DNA from: an uncultured Sphingomonas sp.
Lineage (GTDB): Bacteria; Pseudomonadota; Alphaproteobacteria; Sphingomonadales; Sphingomonadaceae
Length of the DNA: 64,000 nt
Reading direction: 5' to 3'
Assembly (NCBI GenBank): GCA_913775315.1
Contig: CAJYIX010000010.1
Span: 62,001 to 126,000 of the forward strand
Under the pieces are notes generated by a model. The model was not told where the DNA came from. It did not search any database and worked only from the letters and a program-made list of their open reading frames with translations. The position numbers and the translations under genes were made by a program. Each line of letters opens with the position of its first letter. Position 1 is the stretch's first letter. Below, piece after piece: positions 28,226-37,500 of this stretch.

Positions 28226-30286
28226 ATGACCGCTCTTCCCCAGCCGCCGATCGCGGCGCAGCGTGCCCACAGCTTCACCGCCCATGGGCAGACAATCGAC
28301 GATCCCTATGCCTGGCTGCGCGACCCCGGCTATCCCGAGGTCAAGGACGCCGAGATCCTCGACTATCTGAAGGCTGAGAACGCCTATCACGACGCGGTGA
28401 TGGCGCCCCTGAAGCCGCTGGCCGACACGCTGTTCAAGGAAATGCGCGGCCGCATCAAGGAAGACGAGTCGACCGTGCCGCAAAAGGACGGCGACTGGCT
28501 CTACTGGACCGATTTCGAGGAGGGCGGTGAATATCGACGCTGGTGGCGCAAGCCGGTCGCGGGCGGCGCGGACGAACTGATCCTCGACGAACCAGCGCTG
28601 GCCGAGGGCAAGGAATATTTCAACCTCGGGGCCTTCTCGATCAGCCGCGACGGGCGGCTGCTCGCCTATGCCACCGACACGGACGGGTCGGAGCGGTTCG
28701 AGGCGCGGATCAAGGACCTGTCCACCGGCGAGCATTTGGCCGACACGATCCCCGGCACGCTCGGTGCGCTGGTTTGGACCGCGGACGGCACGGGCCTCCT
28801 TTACACCCCCGCCAACGAGCAGTGGCGCACCGACCGGGTGATGCTGCACCGGCTCGGCGTGGCGGAGGAAACCGAGCTCTATCGCGAGGCCGACGAGGGG
28901 TTCCGCGTCGGGGTGAGCGAAACCCAGTCGCAGCGTTTTATCGTCATCGCGGCGGGTGACCATGTGACGAGCGAGGTCTATCTCCTCCCCGCCGACGACG
29001 TGACCGCGCCGCTGCTCTGCGTCGCGCCGCGTCAGGTGGGTCGCGAGTACGACGTGGACGAGCATGACGGCACGCTGTTCATCCACACCAACGACGTCGA
29101 CCCGAACTTCCGGCTGGTCACGGCGACCCTCGACAACCCGAGCGAATGGGTGGAGCGGATCGGGCCGAGCCGGCATTTCTACATGACCGATGTGACCTGC
29201 TTCCGCGATTTCTTCGTGGTCGAGGGGCGTGAGGACGGGCTCGACCAGATCGAGCTGCACCAGTATTCGGGCGGGGAGCCGACGCGCATTCCCTTCCCGG
29301 AGGCGAGCTATGTCGCGGGTGTCGGCGACAACCCGGAATATGCGATCCAGACGCTGCGGCTCGGTTATGAATCGATGGTCACGCCGGGGACGGTCTATGA
29401 CTATCATGTCGGCACCGGCGCGCTGGAGGTGCTAAAGGTTCAGGAAATTCCCTCGGGCTACGACGCGGCGAAGTACGCGACCGAGCGGCTGAAGATCACC
29501 GCGCGCGACGGCACGGAAGTCCCGTGCTCGATCGTCTATCCCGCCGGCTTCCCGCGCGACGGGTCGGGCAAGCTCTATCTCTACGCCTATGGCGCGTACG
29601 GCTATGCGGTGCCGCCGGGCTTCTCGACCAGCCGGATGAGCTTCCTCGACCGCGGCGTCGCGTTCGCGATCGCGCATATCCGCGGCGGCGACGATCTCGG
29701 CCAGCAATGGTATCTCGATGGCAAGCTGGAGAAGCGGACCAACACGTTCAACGACTTCGTCGACGTGGCGAAGGGGCTGATCGAGCGCGGCTTCACCTCG
29801 GCAGGCAACATCGCCATTGCCGGGCGGTCGGCGGGCGGCGAACTGATGGGCGCGGTCATCAATTCGGACCCGAACCTGTGGCGCGTGGCGGTGGTCGACG
29901 TGCCGTTCGTCGATGTGCTGAGCACCATGATGGACGCCACCCTGCCGCTCACCCCCGGCGAATGGCCCGAATGGGGCAACCCGATCGAGGACAAGGCGGC
30001 GTTCGACCTCATCCGCAGCTATTCGCCGTACGACAACGTCAAGGCGCAGGCTTATCCGGCGCTTTGGATCGGCGGCGGCCTCAACGACCCACGCGTCACC
30101 TATTGGGAACCGGCCAAGTTCGCCGCGAAGCTGCGCGCGATGAAGACCGACGACCATGTGCTGGTGCTCAAGACACAGATGGGCGCGGGGCATGGCGGCA
30201 AGTCGGGACGGTGGGAGAGCCTGAAGGAAGCGGCCGAGGAAAACGCGTTCGTGCTGTGGCAGCTGGGAGTGGAGCAGGCGGCGTGA
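28226..30286 (+). CDS. S9 family prolyl oligopeptidase (oligopeptidase B-like)
   Basis: A 686-residue serine peptidase with an N-terminal seven-bladed propeller and a C-terminal alpha/beta-hydrolase domain. The catalytic triad is Ser535 (GRSAGGELMG), Asp621 (GLNDPRVTYWEP) and His656 (GAGHGGKSGR). The end YWEPAKFAAKLRAMKTDDH and the propeller entry DPYAWLRDPGYPEV match oligopeptidase B more closely than prolyl oligopeptidase. No signal peptide is seen, so it is cytoplasmic. The start is ATG 28226 with GGGGAGGG upstream. Its stop overlaps the lnt GTG (GTGA). Confidence 0.92.
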   Translation: MTALPQPPIAAQRAHSFTAHGQTIDDPYAWLRDPGYPEVKDAEILDYLKAENAYHDAVMAPLKPLADTLFKEMRGRIKEDESTVPQKDGDWLYWTDFEEGGEYRRWWRKPVAGGADELILDEPALAEGKEYFNLGAFSISRDGRLLAYATDTDGSERFEARIKDLSTGEHLADTIPGTLGALVWTADGTGLLYTPANEQWRTDRVMLHRLGVAEETELYREADEGFRVGVSETQSQRFIVIAAGDHVTSEVYLLPADDVTAPLLCVAPRQVGREYDVDEHDGTLFIHTNDVDPNFRLVTATLDNPSEWVERIGPSRHFYMTDVTCFRDFFVVEGREDGLDQIELHQYSGGEPTRIPFPEASYVAGVGDNPEYAIQTLRLGYESMVTPGTVYDYHVGTGALEVLKVQEIPSGYDAAKYATERLKITARDGTEVPCSIVYPAGFPRDGSGKLYLYAYGAYGYAVPPGFSTSRMSFLDRGVAFAIAHIRGGDDLGQQWYLDGKLEKRTNTFNDFVDVAKGLIERGFTSAGNIAIAGRSAGGELMGAVINSDPNLWRVAVVDVPFVDVLSTMMDATLPLTPGEWPEWGNPIEDKAAFDLIRSYSPYDNVKAQAYPALWIGGGLNDPRVTYWEPAKFAAKLRAMKTDDHVLVLKTQMGAGHGGKSGRWESLKEAAEENAFVLWQLGVEQAA

Positions 30287-31854
30287 GCCGACTGGCGCGG
30301 CGCCCTTACTGGACGCTCCTGATCGCCGGTGCGCTGTCGGCGACGGGGTTCGCACCGCTCCAGCTGTTTCCCGTCACGATCGCCGCACTCGCCCTCTTGA
30401 TGTGGCTGGTGCACGAGGCGCCGAGCCTCAAGACGGCGTTCCTCCGCGGCTGGGCTTTCGGCGTCGCGCATTTCACCGTCGGCAACAACTGGATCCAGCA
30501 CGCCTTCGACTTTCAGGACAAGATGCCACCGATGCTGGGGTATCTCGCGGTCGTCCTGCTGGCGCTTTATCTCGCCGTCTATCCGGCGATGGCGGCCGGC
30601 CTCGCGTGGCGGCTGGCGAGCCCGCGATCGGCGGGCGACGCTGAAACCGAGCCCGGGGGCAGCTACGTCCTTGTCTTCGCCGCCGCGTGGATCGCGACCG
30701 AGTGGCTGCGCGCGACGATGTTCACGGGCTATGCCTGGAACCCGATCGCGGTGATCTGGCTCCCGCTCATCAGCGTCGCACGGATTTCTGCGTTCGTGGG
30801 CACCTATGCGCTTTCGGGGATCACCGTCGCCATCGCGGGCGCGGCGATGCTGCTGCTCGGCTGGCGGCGCTGGCGGATGCCGCTGGTGGCCGCCGCGGGC
30901 CTCCTGCTGGCGGGGCTGTTCGCTTCGGCCCAGCCGATCCCGCAGCGTGTGGGTCCGGACACGCCGCGGGTCCGTGTCGTCCAGCCCAATGTCGGGCAGG
31001 AGACGATGCTCGACGGCAGCTACGACCTCAAGATGCTGGAGGCGCTGATCGACCAGTCGGGGCGGCCGCAGCGGCATCCGCGGCTGCTCGTCTGGCCCGA
31101 GGGGGCAGTGAACTTTTATCTCGAGGACGGCTATCCGCCCGAATGGTATTACAAGGGTACCGCCCCGGTGACGCGCGGGCGGATCGCATCGCTGCTCGGC
31201 CCGCGCGACATGGCGCTGATCGGCTCGACCGCGATCGAATTCGATGCCCGCGGCGAGGTACGGGGTGCGGGCAACGCGATCTTCGTCGTCGATCCCGCCG
31301 GCAAGCTGACCGAGCGCCGCTATGACAAGGCGCATCTGGTCCCGTACGGCGAATATCTGCCGATGCGGCCGATCCTGTCGCGCATCGGTCTGTCGCGGCT
31401 GGTGGCGGGCGAATTCGACTATCTGCCGGGGCCCGGGCCACAGACGCTGCCCGTGCCGGGCTTCGGGTCGGTCGGCATGCAGATTTGCTACGAGATCATC
31501 TTTTCGGGGCAGGTGGCGGACCGTGCGAACCGGCCCGACATGATCTTCAACCCTTCGAACGACGCATGGTTCGGCGCATGGGGCCCGCCGCAGCATCTGG
31601 CACAGGCGCGGCTGCGCGCGATCGAGGAGGGGCTGCCGGTCATCCGCTCCACCCCGACCGGCATTTCGGCGGTCGTCGATGCGCAGGGGCGGCTGGTGGC
31701 GACGATCGGCATCCGCCGGGCGGGCGCGATCGAGGTGCCGATCCCGGCCGCGCTGCCGCCGACCTTGTTCTCGCGCCTCGGCAACCTCGCCGCGGCGATC
31801 GTCATCGTGCTGTTGCTGGCAGTGGCGATTGCCATTCGCCGTCGGCCCGGCTAG
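30283..31854 (+). CDS. lnt: Apolipoprotein N-acyltransferase
   Basis: A 523-residue inner-membrane enzyme that adds the third acyl chain to the N-terminal cysteine of lipoproteins. About seven helices surround a periplasmic nitrilase-like domain. The catalytic triad is Glu273 (VWPEGAVNFY), Lys349 (YDKAHLVPYGEYLP) and Cys402 (MQICYEIIF). The GTG start overlaps the preceding stop by four bases. The gene is followed by metK after a 69-bp leader. Length and motifs are normal for the family. Confidence 0.95.
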   Translation: MSRLARRPYWTLLIAGALSATGFAPLQLFPVTIAALALLMWLVHEAPSLKTAFLRGWAFGVAHFTVGNNWIQHAFDFQDKMPPMLGYLAVVLLALYLAVYPAMAAGLAWRLASPRSAGDAETEPGGSYVLVFAAAWIATEWLRATMFTGYAWNPIAVIWLPLISVARISAFVGTYALSGITVAIAGAAMLLLGWRRWRMPLVAAAGLLLAGLFASAQPIPQRVGPDTPRVRVVQPNVGQETMLDGSYDLKMLEALIDQSGRPQRHPRLLVWPEGAVNFYLEDGYPPEWYYKGTAPVTRGRIASLLGPRDMALIGSTAIEFDARGEVRGAGNAIFVVDPAGKLTERRYDKAHLVPYGEYLPMRPILSRIGLSRLVAGEFDYLPGPGPQTLPVPGFGSVGMQICYEIIFSGQVADRANRPDMIFNPSNDAWFGAWGPPQHLAQARLRAIEEGLPVIRSTPTGISAVVDAQGRLVATIGIRRAGAIEVPIPAALPPTLFSRLGNLAAAIVIVLLLAVAIAIRRRPG

Positions 31855-31923
31855 GGCATCATATAACCATAGCTTTATATCTTGAAGTCCGGCGATCGGC
31901 CGGTGCCAACCCACGGGGAAAGC
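31855..31923 (+). promoter_or_regulatory. metK leader with a short hairpin; possible SAM-responsive element
   Basis: The 69-bp gap before metK is unusually AT-rich at its 5' end (CATATAACCATAGCTTTATA), then has a CCGGC-gatcg-GCCGG hairpin (31889-31903), followed by CACGGGGAAAGC up to the ATG. metK leaders in alphaproteobacteria can carry small SAM-binding riboswitches, but I cannot match this sequence to a specific class by eye. The AT-rich part could equally be the metK promoter. Confidence 0.35.
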
Positions 31924-33108
31924 ATGCGCGACAACTATCTCTTCACCTCCGAATCGGTCAGCGAAGGCCATCCCGACAAGGTCGCCGACCAGATTTCGGA
32001 TGCGGTCGTCGACCTGTTCCTGTCGCGTGACCCGGTCGCGCGCGTGGCGTGCGAGACGATGGTGACGACGCAGCGCATCGTCCTGGCGGGCGAAGTGCGC
32101 GCGAACGAGGGCGCGTTCCCGTCGCTGGCCGAGATCGAGCAGGCCGCGCGCGATACTGTCCGGCGCATCGGCTACGAGCAGCACGGCTTCCACTGGCAGA
32201 CCGCGGACTTCGCCTGCCACCTTCACGGTCAGTCGGCGCACATCGCGCAGGGCGTGGACGAAAGCGGCAACAAGGACGAGGGTGCCGGCGACCAGGGCAT
32301 CATGTTCGGCTTCGCGTGTGACGAGACGCCCGATCTGATGCCGGCGACGCTCTATTACTCGCACCGCATCCTCGAAAAGATGGCCGCCGACCGCCACGCG
32401 CGCGTCGTCGACTTCCTCGAACCCGACGCCAAGAGCCAGGTGACGCTGAAGTTCGAGAACGGCGTCCCCACCGGCGCGACCGCGCTGGTCGTGTCGACCC
32501 AGCATACCAAGGCGCTGTCGAACGACGCGGGACAGAAGCGGCTGCGCGACTATGTGATGACCGTGTTCGAGGAAGTGCTGCCCAGCGGCTGGATGCCCGC
32601 CAACCAGGATCACATTTATGTCAACCCGACCGGTCTGTTCGAGATCGGCGGGCCGGACGGCGACGCGGGCCTGACCGGGCGCAAGATCATCGTCGACACG
32701 TACGGCGGCGCGGCCCCGCACGGCGGCGGCGCGTTCAGCGGCAAGGACCCGACCAAGGTCGACCGTTCGGCCGCGTACATCTCGCGCTACCTCGCCAAGA
32801 ACGTCGTGGCGGCGGGCCTTGCCAAGCGCTGCACGATCCAGCTTTCCTACGCGATCGGCATCGCCGAGCCGCTGTCGCTCTACGTTGACACGCACGGCAC
32901 CGGCACGGTGGACGAGGCGAAGATCGAGGCGGTGCTGCCCAAGCTGGTCCGCCTGACGCCCAAGGGCATCCGCACGCACCTGGGCATGAACAAGGCGATC
33001 TATCAGCCGACTGCCGCCTATGGCCATTTCGGTCGCAAGGCGGACGGCGACTTCTTCACTTGGGAGCGCACCGACCTGGTCGACGCGCTGAAGGGCGAGC
33101 TGGGCTAA
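31924..33108 (+). CDS. metK: S-adenosylmethionine synthase
   Basis: A 394-residue enzyme making SAM from methionine and ATP. The signatures are present: N-terminal [20 protein letters not shown] with the catalytic histidine of GHPDK (His16), [20 protein letters not shown] and the phosphate loop [23 protein letters not shown] 31924 (GGGG at about 31914) gives the standard N-terminus [10 protein letters not shown]; an in-frame TTG upstream would only add unconserved leader sequence. It ends before a strong terminator. Confidence 0.97.
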   Translation: MRDNYLFTSESVSEGHPDKVADQISDAVVDLFLSRDPVARVACETMVTTQRIVLAGEVRANEGAFPSLAEIEQAARDTVRRIGYEQHGFHWQTADFACHLHGQSAHIAQGVDESGNKDEGAGDQGIMFGFACDETPDLMPATLYYSHRILEKMAADRHARVVDFLEPDAKSQVTLKFENGVPTGATALVVSTQHTKALSNDAGQKRLRDYVMTVFEEVLPSGWMPANQDHIYVNPTGLFEIGGPDGDAGLTGRKIIVDTYGGAAPHGGGAFSGKDPTKVDRSAAYISRYLAKNVVAAGLAKRCTIQLSYAIGIAEPLSLYVDTHGTGTVDEAKIEAVLPKLVRLTPKGIRTHLGMNKAIYQPTAAYGHFGRKADGDFFTWERTDLVDALKGELG

Positions 33109-33134
33109 GCGCCGACGCCATCGAAGGATCGACG

Positions 33135-33161
33135 AAGGGGCCGGGCGACCGGCCCCTTTTT
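33135..33161 (+). terminator. Rho-independent terminator after metK
   Basis: A perfect 10-bp stem (AAGGGGCCGG, 33135-33144; CCGGCCCCTT, 33149-33158) capped by a GCGA tetraloop and followed by a run of T (33157-33161). This is a textbook intrinsic terminator separating metK from lptB-rpoN. Confidence 0.9.
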
Positions 33162-33246
33162 CGTGCTCGCGCGCCATGCACGAACCTTGCCAAGCGGCTG
33201 CGAAGGCGCGAAAAGGCTGCCGCTGAGCCAGGGAGCCGACGACGCG

Positions 33247-34023
33247 ATGGACGACACCGCCACCATTCAGGACGTGCCGACCGTCGTCGAGGTGCCGAGC
33301 GATACTGGCCTCGCCGTCGTCTCGATCGCAAAGGCCTATGACAAGCGCGTCGTTCTGACCGACGTATCGATGAACGTCGCGCGCGGCGAAGTGGTCGGGC
33401 TGCTCGGCCCCAACGGCGCGGGCAAGACGACCAGCTTCTATTCGGTGATGGGCCTCGTGAAGCCCGATTCGGGCCGGATCATGCTGGATGGCGAGGATAT
33501 CACCGCGCTGCCCATGTATCGCCGCGCGATCCTGGGTCTTGGCTATCTGCCGCAGGAAACGTCGATCTTTCGCGGCCTGACGGTCGAGAAGAACATCTCC
33601 GCCGTCCTCGAACTCGCCGAGCCAGTCAAGGCGGCGCGCGCGGCCAAGCTCGACCGGCTGCTCGACGAGTTCGGGCTGACGCGGCTGCGTGATGCGCCGG
33701 CGATGGCGCTGTCGGGCGGCGAGCGGCGGCGCGCGGAGATCGCTCGCGCGCTGGCTGCGGACCCGTCGATCATGCTGCTCGACGAACCGTTCGCGGGCAT
33801 CGACCCCATCTCGATCGCCGACATCCGCGACCTGGTGAAGGACCTGAAGCAGCGCGACATCGGCGTGCTCATCACCGACCATAACGTGCGCGAGACGCTG
33901 GAAATCGTCGATCGCGCGTACATCATCTACGACGGCCGCGTGCTGTTCGCGGGCAGCCCGGCGGAGCTGGTCGCCGACGCCAATGTGCGGCGGCTGTATC
34001 TTGGCGAGAGCTTCTCGCTCTGA
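33247..34023 (+). CDS. lptB: LPS export ABC transporter ATP-binding protein
   Basis: A 258-residue cytoplasmic ATPase that powers extraction of lipopolysaccharide by LptFG for transport across the periplasm. It has Walker A GPNGAGKTT (residues 54-62), the LptB-typical YLPQETSIFRGLTVEKNI (Q-loop), signature LSGGERRRAEIARAL, Walker B IMLLDEPFAGIDP and ITDHNVRETL. The start is ATG 33247; the earlier in-frame codons carry no conserved sequence. About 30 residues precede the usual N-terminus. lptA and lptC, often directly upstream, are absent here; rpoN follows as usual. Confidence 0.94.
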   Translation: MDDTATIQDVPTVVEVPSDTGLAVVSIAKAYDKRVVLTDVSMNVARGEVVGLLGPNGAGKTTSFYSVMGLVKPDSGRIMLDGEDITALPMYRRAILGLGYLPQETSIFRGLTVEKNISAVLELAEPVKAARAAKLDRLLDEFGLTRLRDAPAMALSGGERRRAEIARALAADPSIMLLDEPFAGIDPISIADIRDLVKDLKQRDIGVLITDHNVRETLEIVDRAYIIYDGRVLFAGSPAELVADANVRRLYLGESFSL

Positions 34024-34047
34024 CCTGATGACCGACTGCTTCGCGCC

Positions 34048-35556
34048 ATGAGCCTCGCCCCGCGCCTCGACCTCAGGCAGACGCAATCGCTCGTCATGAC
34101 GCCGCAGTTGCAGCAGGCGATCCGCCTGCTCGCACTGTCGAACCTCGAGGTCGAGGGATTCATCGCCGAGGAGATCGAGAAGAACCCGCTGCTCGAGGCC
34201 GCACGCGAGGATGAGGGCGGCGGGAATCGTGAAGCGCCCGACGATATGCCGCCGGCGCGCGACGAGCCGGCACAGGCCGACGAACTGCTCAGCCTGGGCG
34301 CCGGCTCGGGCGAGGCGAGCCTCGACGTCGACATGGGCGCGGAAGCCTTCCACCACGACAGCGCCAGCGACTCCGTCGGCGGCCTCGACGGGTCGCTGGG
34401 GATGGGTGCGACCGGCAGCGGCGGCGGGGAGGGCGAAGCGCCCGACTTCGACAGCTTCGCTGCGGCGGGTGAGAGCCTTCAGGACTATCTGCTTGCGCAG
34501 GCAGGCGCGGTGCTGTCAGGCCCCGACCTGTTCGTCGCCGCGCATCTGATCGACCAGATTGACGAGTGCGGCTACCTCACCGCCAACCTGCTCGAGGTGT
34601 CGCAGCGGCTCGGCGTGCCATTGGTGCAGGTCGAGCGGGTGCTGGGCGTAGTCCAGACCTTCGATCCGACCGGCGTCGGCGCGCGCAACCTAGCCGAATG
34701 CATCGCGATTCAGGCCAAGGACGTGGACCGATATGACCCCGCGATGGCGCGGCTGATCGACAATCTCGACCTCCTTGCGCGCGGCCAGGTCGCGCAGCTT
34801 CGCCGCATCTGCGGCGTGGATGAGGAGGACATGGCGGACATGATCCGCGAACTGCGCGACTACGACCCCAAGCCCGGCTGCAAGATCGGCGGCGAGCCGG
34901 TGCAGGGTGTCGTGCCCGACATCTTCGTCGCACGCCGGGGCAAGGGCTGGGCGGTAGAAATCAACGCCGCGACGCTCCCTCGCGTCCTCGTCAACCATGC
35001 CTATTATGTCGAACTGTCGGGCAGCGCGGGCAAGGACAAGGCGGGTAAGACGTGGCTGTCCGACTGTCTCGCCAGCGCCAACTGGCTGGTCAAGGCGCTC
35101 GACCAGCGACAGCGGACGATCATCAAGGTCGCCAGCGAGATCGTGAAGCAGCAGGAGGCGTTCTTCCTGCACGGCGTCGCGCACCTGCGCCCGCTGACGC
35201 TCGCGCGCGTTGCCGAAGCGATCGAAATGCACGAATCGACGGTCAGCCGCGTCACCAGCAACAAATATCTGAGCTGCGCGCGTGGGCTGTTCGAGCTCAA
35301 ATATTTCTTCACGAGCGCGATCCAATCCGCCGATGGCGGCGATGCGGTGTCGGCGGAGGCGGTGAAGAGCGCGATCCGTGCGCTAATCGCCGCCGAGAAT
35401 CCGAAGAAGATCCTGTCCGACGACACGCTGGTGGATCTGCTCAACGCCAAGGGGTTCGACATCGCAAGGCGGACGGTCGCCAAATATCGCGAGTCGATGG
35501 GCATCGGCAGTTCGGTACAGCGCCGCCGTCAAAAGGCATTGTCGGGCGCGGCCTGA
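34048..35556 (+). CDS. rpoN: RNA polymerase sigma-54 factor
   Basis: A 502-residue alternative sigma factor recognising -24/-12 promoters and needing an AAA+ activator. Region I is visible (LRQTQSLVMTPQLQQAIRLL), then an acidic region II, the core-binding domain, the helix-turn-helix ATLPRVLVNHAYY...ESTVSRVTSNKYL and the RpoN box IARRTVAKYRESMGI near the C-terminus. ATG 34048 overlaps the TGA of a 7-codon mini-ORF (34028-34051). It is coupled by position to lptB (24-nt gap), a widely conserved pair. Confidence 0.96.
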   Translation: MSLAPRLDLRQTQSLVMTPQLQQAIRLLALSNLEVEGFIAEEIEKNPLLEAAREDEGGGNREAPDDMPPARDEPAQADELLSLGAGSGEASLDVDMGAEAFHHDSASDSVGGLDGSLGMGATGSGGGEGEAPDFDSFAAAGESLQDYLLAQAGAVLSGPDLFVAAHLIDQIDECGYLTANLLEVSQRLGVPLVQVERVLGVVQTFDPTGVGARNLAECIAIQAKDVDRYDPAMARLIDNLDLLARGQVAQLRRICGVDEEDMADMIRELRDYDPKPGCKIGGEPVQGVVPDIFVARRGKGWAVEINAATLPRVLVNHAYYVELSGSAGKDKAGKTWLSDCLASANWLVKALDQRQRTIIKVASEIVKQQEAFFLHGVAHLRPLTLARVAEAIEMHESTVSRVTSNKYLSCARGLFELKYFFTSAIQSADGGDAVSAEAVKSAIRALIAAENPKKILSDDTLVDLLNAKGFDIARRTVAKYRESMGIGSSVQRRRQKALSGAA

Positions 35557-35660
35557 GACTGGACGAAGGGCGGTGCTTTGAAAGCCGGGGCGCCTATCCT
35601 ATTTCATTGCGGGCACGGTATGTTTCCGGTCCGATATCGCCAGTCGCATGAGGGCCGCGC

Positions 35661-36407
35661 GTGAACGTCCATTCCCTGATCCTGACCAAGCTCAAACTGC
35701 GTTCGCAACTGTCGGCGGCGGCATGTGTCGCGATCGAAACCGCGCCCTTCACGCTGCGCGATATCGAGGCCGGCACCGAGATCGTCCATGACGGCGGCCC
35801 GCCGGCGCGCGATTGTTCGATCGTGCTCGACGGCGTGGCGCTGCGATCGAAGACGACGACGACGGGCGGGCGACAGATCGTCGCGGTCGAACTGCGCGGT
35901 GATTTCCTCGACCTCGCCCACCTGTTCCTCGAAATCGCCGATCATGATGTGGAGGCGCTGACCCCGCTGAAGGTCGCCGCGATCGACCGGCAGGTGCTGC
36001 GCACGCTCGCGCTGGAGCATCGCGACCTCGGCCGCGCGCTGTGGACCGAGGCGCTGGTCGAGGCGTCGATCGCGCGCGAGTGGATGACCAATCTGGGCCG
36101 GCGCGATGCCAAGACGCGGATCGCCCATGCACTGTGCGAACTGGCGCTGCGGTCGCAAGCGGTGGGGCTGTCGCCGCCAGACATGCTGACGCTGCCCTGG
36201 ACGCAGGAGCAACTGGGCGACGTCACCGGCCTGACGCCCGTCCACGTCAACCGGATGCTGCGCTCCCTTGAAGAGGATGGGCTGATCGAGCGCACCGGCC
36301 GGGAGGTCCGCATCCTCGACCGTCGGCGCCTGTGGGCGGAGGGTGATTTCGAGCCGCGCTATCTGCACCTCGTCGAGATCCTCCAGCCGGTGGGCGAGGC
36401 GGCCTGA
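35661..36407 (+). CDS. Crp/Fnr family transcriptional regulator
   Basis: A 248-residue regulator with an N-terminal cyclic-nucleotide-binding-like beta-barrel (about residues 20-120), a dimerisation helix and a C-terminal winged helix (TQEQLGDVTGLTPVHVNRML, then RSLEEDGLIERTGREVRIL). There are no N-terminal Cys motifs for an Fe-S cluster as in FNR, and the cAMP-binding Arg/Ser signature of CRP is not evident, so the signal is unknown. GTG start. The 104-bp gap to rpoN shows no other gene. Confidence 0.88.
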   Translation: MNVHSLILTKLKLRSQLSAAACVAIETAPFTLRDIEAGTEIVHDGGPPARDCSIVLDGVALRSKTTTTGGRQIVAVELRGDFLDLAHLFLEIADHDVEALTPLKVAAIDRQVLRTLALEHRDLGRALWTEALVEASIAREWMTNLGRRDAKTRIAHALCELALRSQAVGLSPPDMLTLPWTQEQLGDVTGLTPVHVNRMLRSLEEDGLIERTGREVRILDRRRLWAEGDFEPRYLHLVEILQPVGEAA

Positions 36408-36421
36408 CGCGCATACGAAAA

Positions 36422-36448
36422 GCGGGCGCGCCCGGGTGGGCGGCCCGC
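36422..36448 (+). terminator. GC-rich hairpin after the Crp/Fnr gene
   Basis: Arms GCGGGC-g-CGCCC (36422-36433) and GGGCGGCCCGC (36438-36448) pair around a 4-nt loop with a single bulged G. It lies 14 bp after the stop of the regulator gene. There is no T tract, so efficiency is uncertain. Confidence 0.5.
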
Positions 36449-36479
36449 CTTCGGCAAACGATCGCGCCAAAAGCGATCG

Positions 36480-36497
36480 GGGCGGCCGACGCCGCCC
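36480..36497 (-). terminator. Hairpin terminator after rpmG
   Basis: On the minus strand, GGGCGGC and GCCGCCC pair around a 4-nt loop, 6 bp beyond the rpmG stop. A short T-containing stretch (CGATCGCTTTT on the minus strand) follows. Confidence 0.6.
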
Positions 36498-36503
36498 GTC
36501 AGA

Positions 36504-36671
36504 TCACTTGATCTTGGCTTCCTTGAACTCGACGTGCTTTCGCACGACCGGGTCGTACTTGCGGAAGCTCATCTTCTCGGTCTGGTTGCGCGGATTCTTC
36601 TTGGTGACGTAGAAGAAACCCGTGTCGGCGGTGCTCACCAGCCGGATCTTGACAGTGGTCGGCTTGGCCAT
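36504..36671 (-). CDS. rpmG: 50S ribosomal protein L33
   Basis: A 55-residue large-subunit ribosomal protein. The sequence [20 protein letters not shown] followed by [14 protein letters not shown] matches bacterial L33. The start is the ATG at 36671, which gives the universal MAK N-terminus; longer in-frame readings upstream are not conserved. It lacks the CxxC zinc motifs, so it is the zinc-independent form. Monocistronic, flanked by its own hairpin. Confidence 0.97.
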   Translation of the reverse strand: MAKPTTVKIRLVSTADTGFFYVTKKNPRNQTEKMSFRKYDPVVRKHVEFKEAKIK

Positions 36672-36821
36672 GGCCCAATTCCCGTAGCAGCAAAAAAAGC
36701 GAAAGGCGGCGCGCGTACGCACCGCCGTCAGGCCGCGGCGCATGCACGACTCCGGCCGGCGCGTCAAGCTTGGGGAGAGACTTAACGGCTTCGCAAGCGC
36801 GTTCGCCCCAGAGAAAGCGCG

Positions 36822-37391
36822 ATGGACAGCCTTCTTCCCGCACTGATCGCCGCGCTACTTGCCGGCGCGACCGACCGACCGGCGTGGCTGGCGTCGATCC
36901 TGGGCGAGCGATTCGGCAGGCGGACTGGGGTGATTCTGGGCGTCATCGCCGCGCAGGTCGCGATCATGGGCGCGGCGCTGGCCGGCGCGCTGGCAGTGCG
37001 CGGGCTGATGACGCCCAATGCGCGTAGCCTGATCTTCGGGCTTGCGCTTCTCTTCGCCGGGGCGGGGGCGCTGATGCCGCCGAAGCCGCCGCGCGACCGG
37101 CTGGAGGGGTGGCGGATCGGCGCGCTGCCGACGAGTGCACTCGGCCTCTTCATCCTGGCGTTCGGCGAGCGGGTGCAGTTCGTCGGCTTCGGCGCGGCGG
37201 CATGGGGCGGCAGCCCGGTGCTGGCCGCGGCGGGCGCGGCGATCGGCGCGATCGTGGCGGGTGGGGTCGCGGCGACACTGGGCGAGCGTGAATGGCGGCG
37301 CTTGCCGCTTCGGCCGATCGGCATGGCAGGCGGGGCGATGCTGGTCCTTGCCGGCCTCGTCATGGCGCTCGGCGGGCTGCGGTTGATCTGA
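36822..37391 (+). CDS. Degenerate TMEM165/GDT1 (UPF0016)-like membrane protein
   Basis: A 189-residue protein with about six helices in two internally similar halves, as in the GDT1/TMEM165 family of cation (Mn/Ca) exporters. The family motif E-x-G-D-K/R-(T/S) is altered in both halves: AGATDRPAW near residue 16 and AFGERVQF near residue 112. Loss of acidic metal ligands suggests changed or lost cation transport. ATG 36822. It is upstream of dps (110-bp gap). The assignment is moderate and rests on length, topology and the residual motifs. Confidence 0.6.
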   Translation: MDSLLPALIAALLAGATDRPAWLASILGERFGRRTGVILGVIAAQVAIMGAALAGALAVRGLMTPNARSLIFGLALLFAGAGALMPPKPPRDRLEGWRIGALPTSALGLFILAFGERVQFVGFGAAAWGGSPVLAAAGAAIGAIVAGGVAATLGEREWRRLPLRPIGMAGGAMLVLAGLVMALGGLRLI

Positions 37392-37500
37392 AAAACCGAT
37401 TGCCGCGATCGAAGATACCGCCCTTTTCCCGGCGGAGCCAATACACGGCCCGGTCGTTTTGCCTGCGAACCGACTTTCTCATCTGGAGGAGCCCGTCCGC

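Noticed and set aside
33176-33226. 16-codon ORF upstream of lptB
   Set aside because: No ribosome binding site, and it does not overlap the lptB start, unlike the better-supported mini-ORFs.
34028-34051. Seven-codon ORF overlapping the rpoN start as a translational coupler
   Set aside because: Very short with no Shine-Dalgarno sequence; could easily be chance. Mentioned only in the rpoN entry.
30100-34356. A 1418-codon minus-strand open frame across the S9 peptidase, lnt, metK, lptB and rpoN
   Set aside because: It is antisense to five well-supported genes, and its translation is a biased Arg/His/Asp/Gln-rich sequence typical of shadow frames in high-GC DNA. No domain is recognisable.
35557-35660. 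Possible sigma-54 (-24/-12) promoter before the Crp/Fnr gene (GGGCACGGTATGTTTC)
   Set aside because: The -24-like GGCAC is present but the -12 GC is missing and spacing does not fit the consensus.
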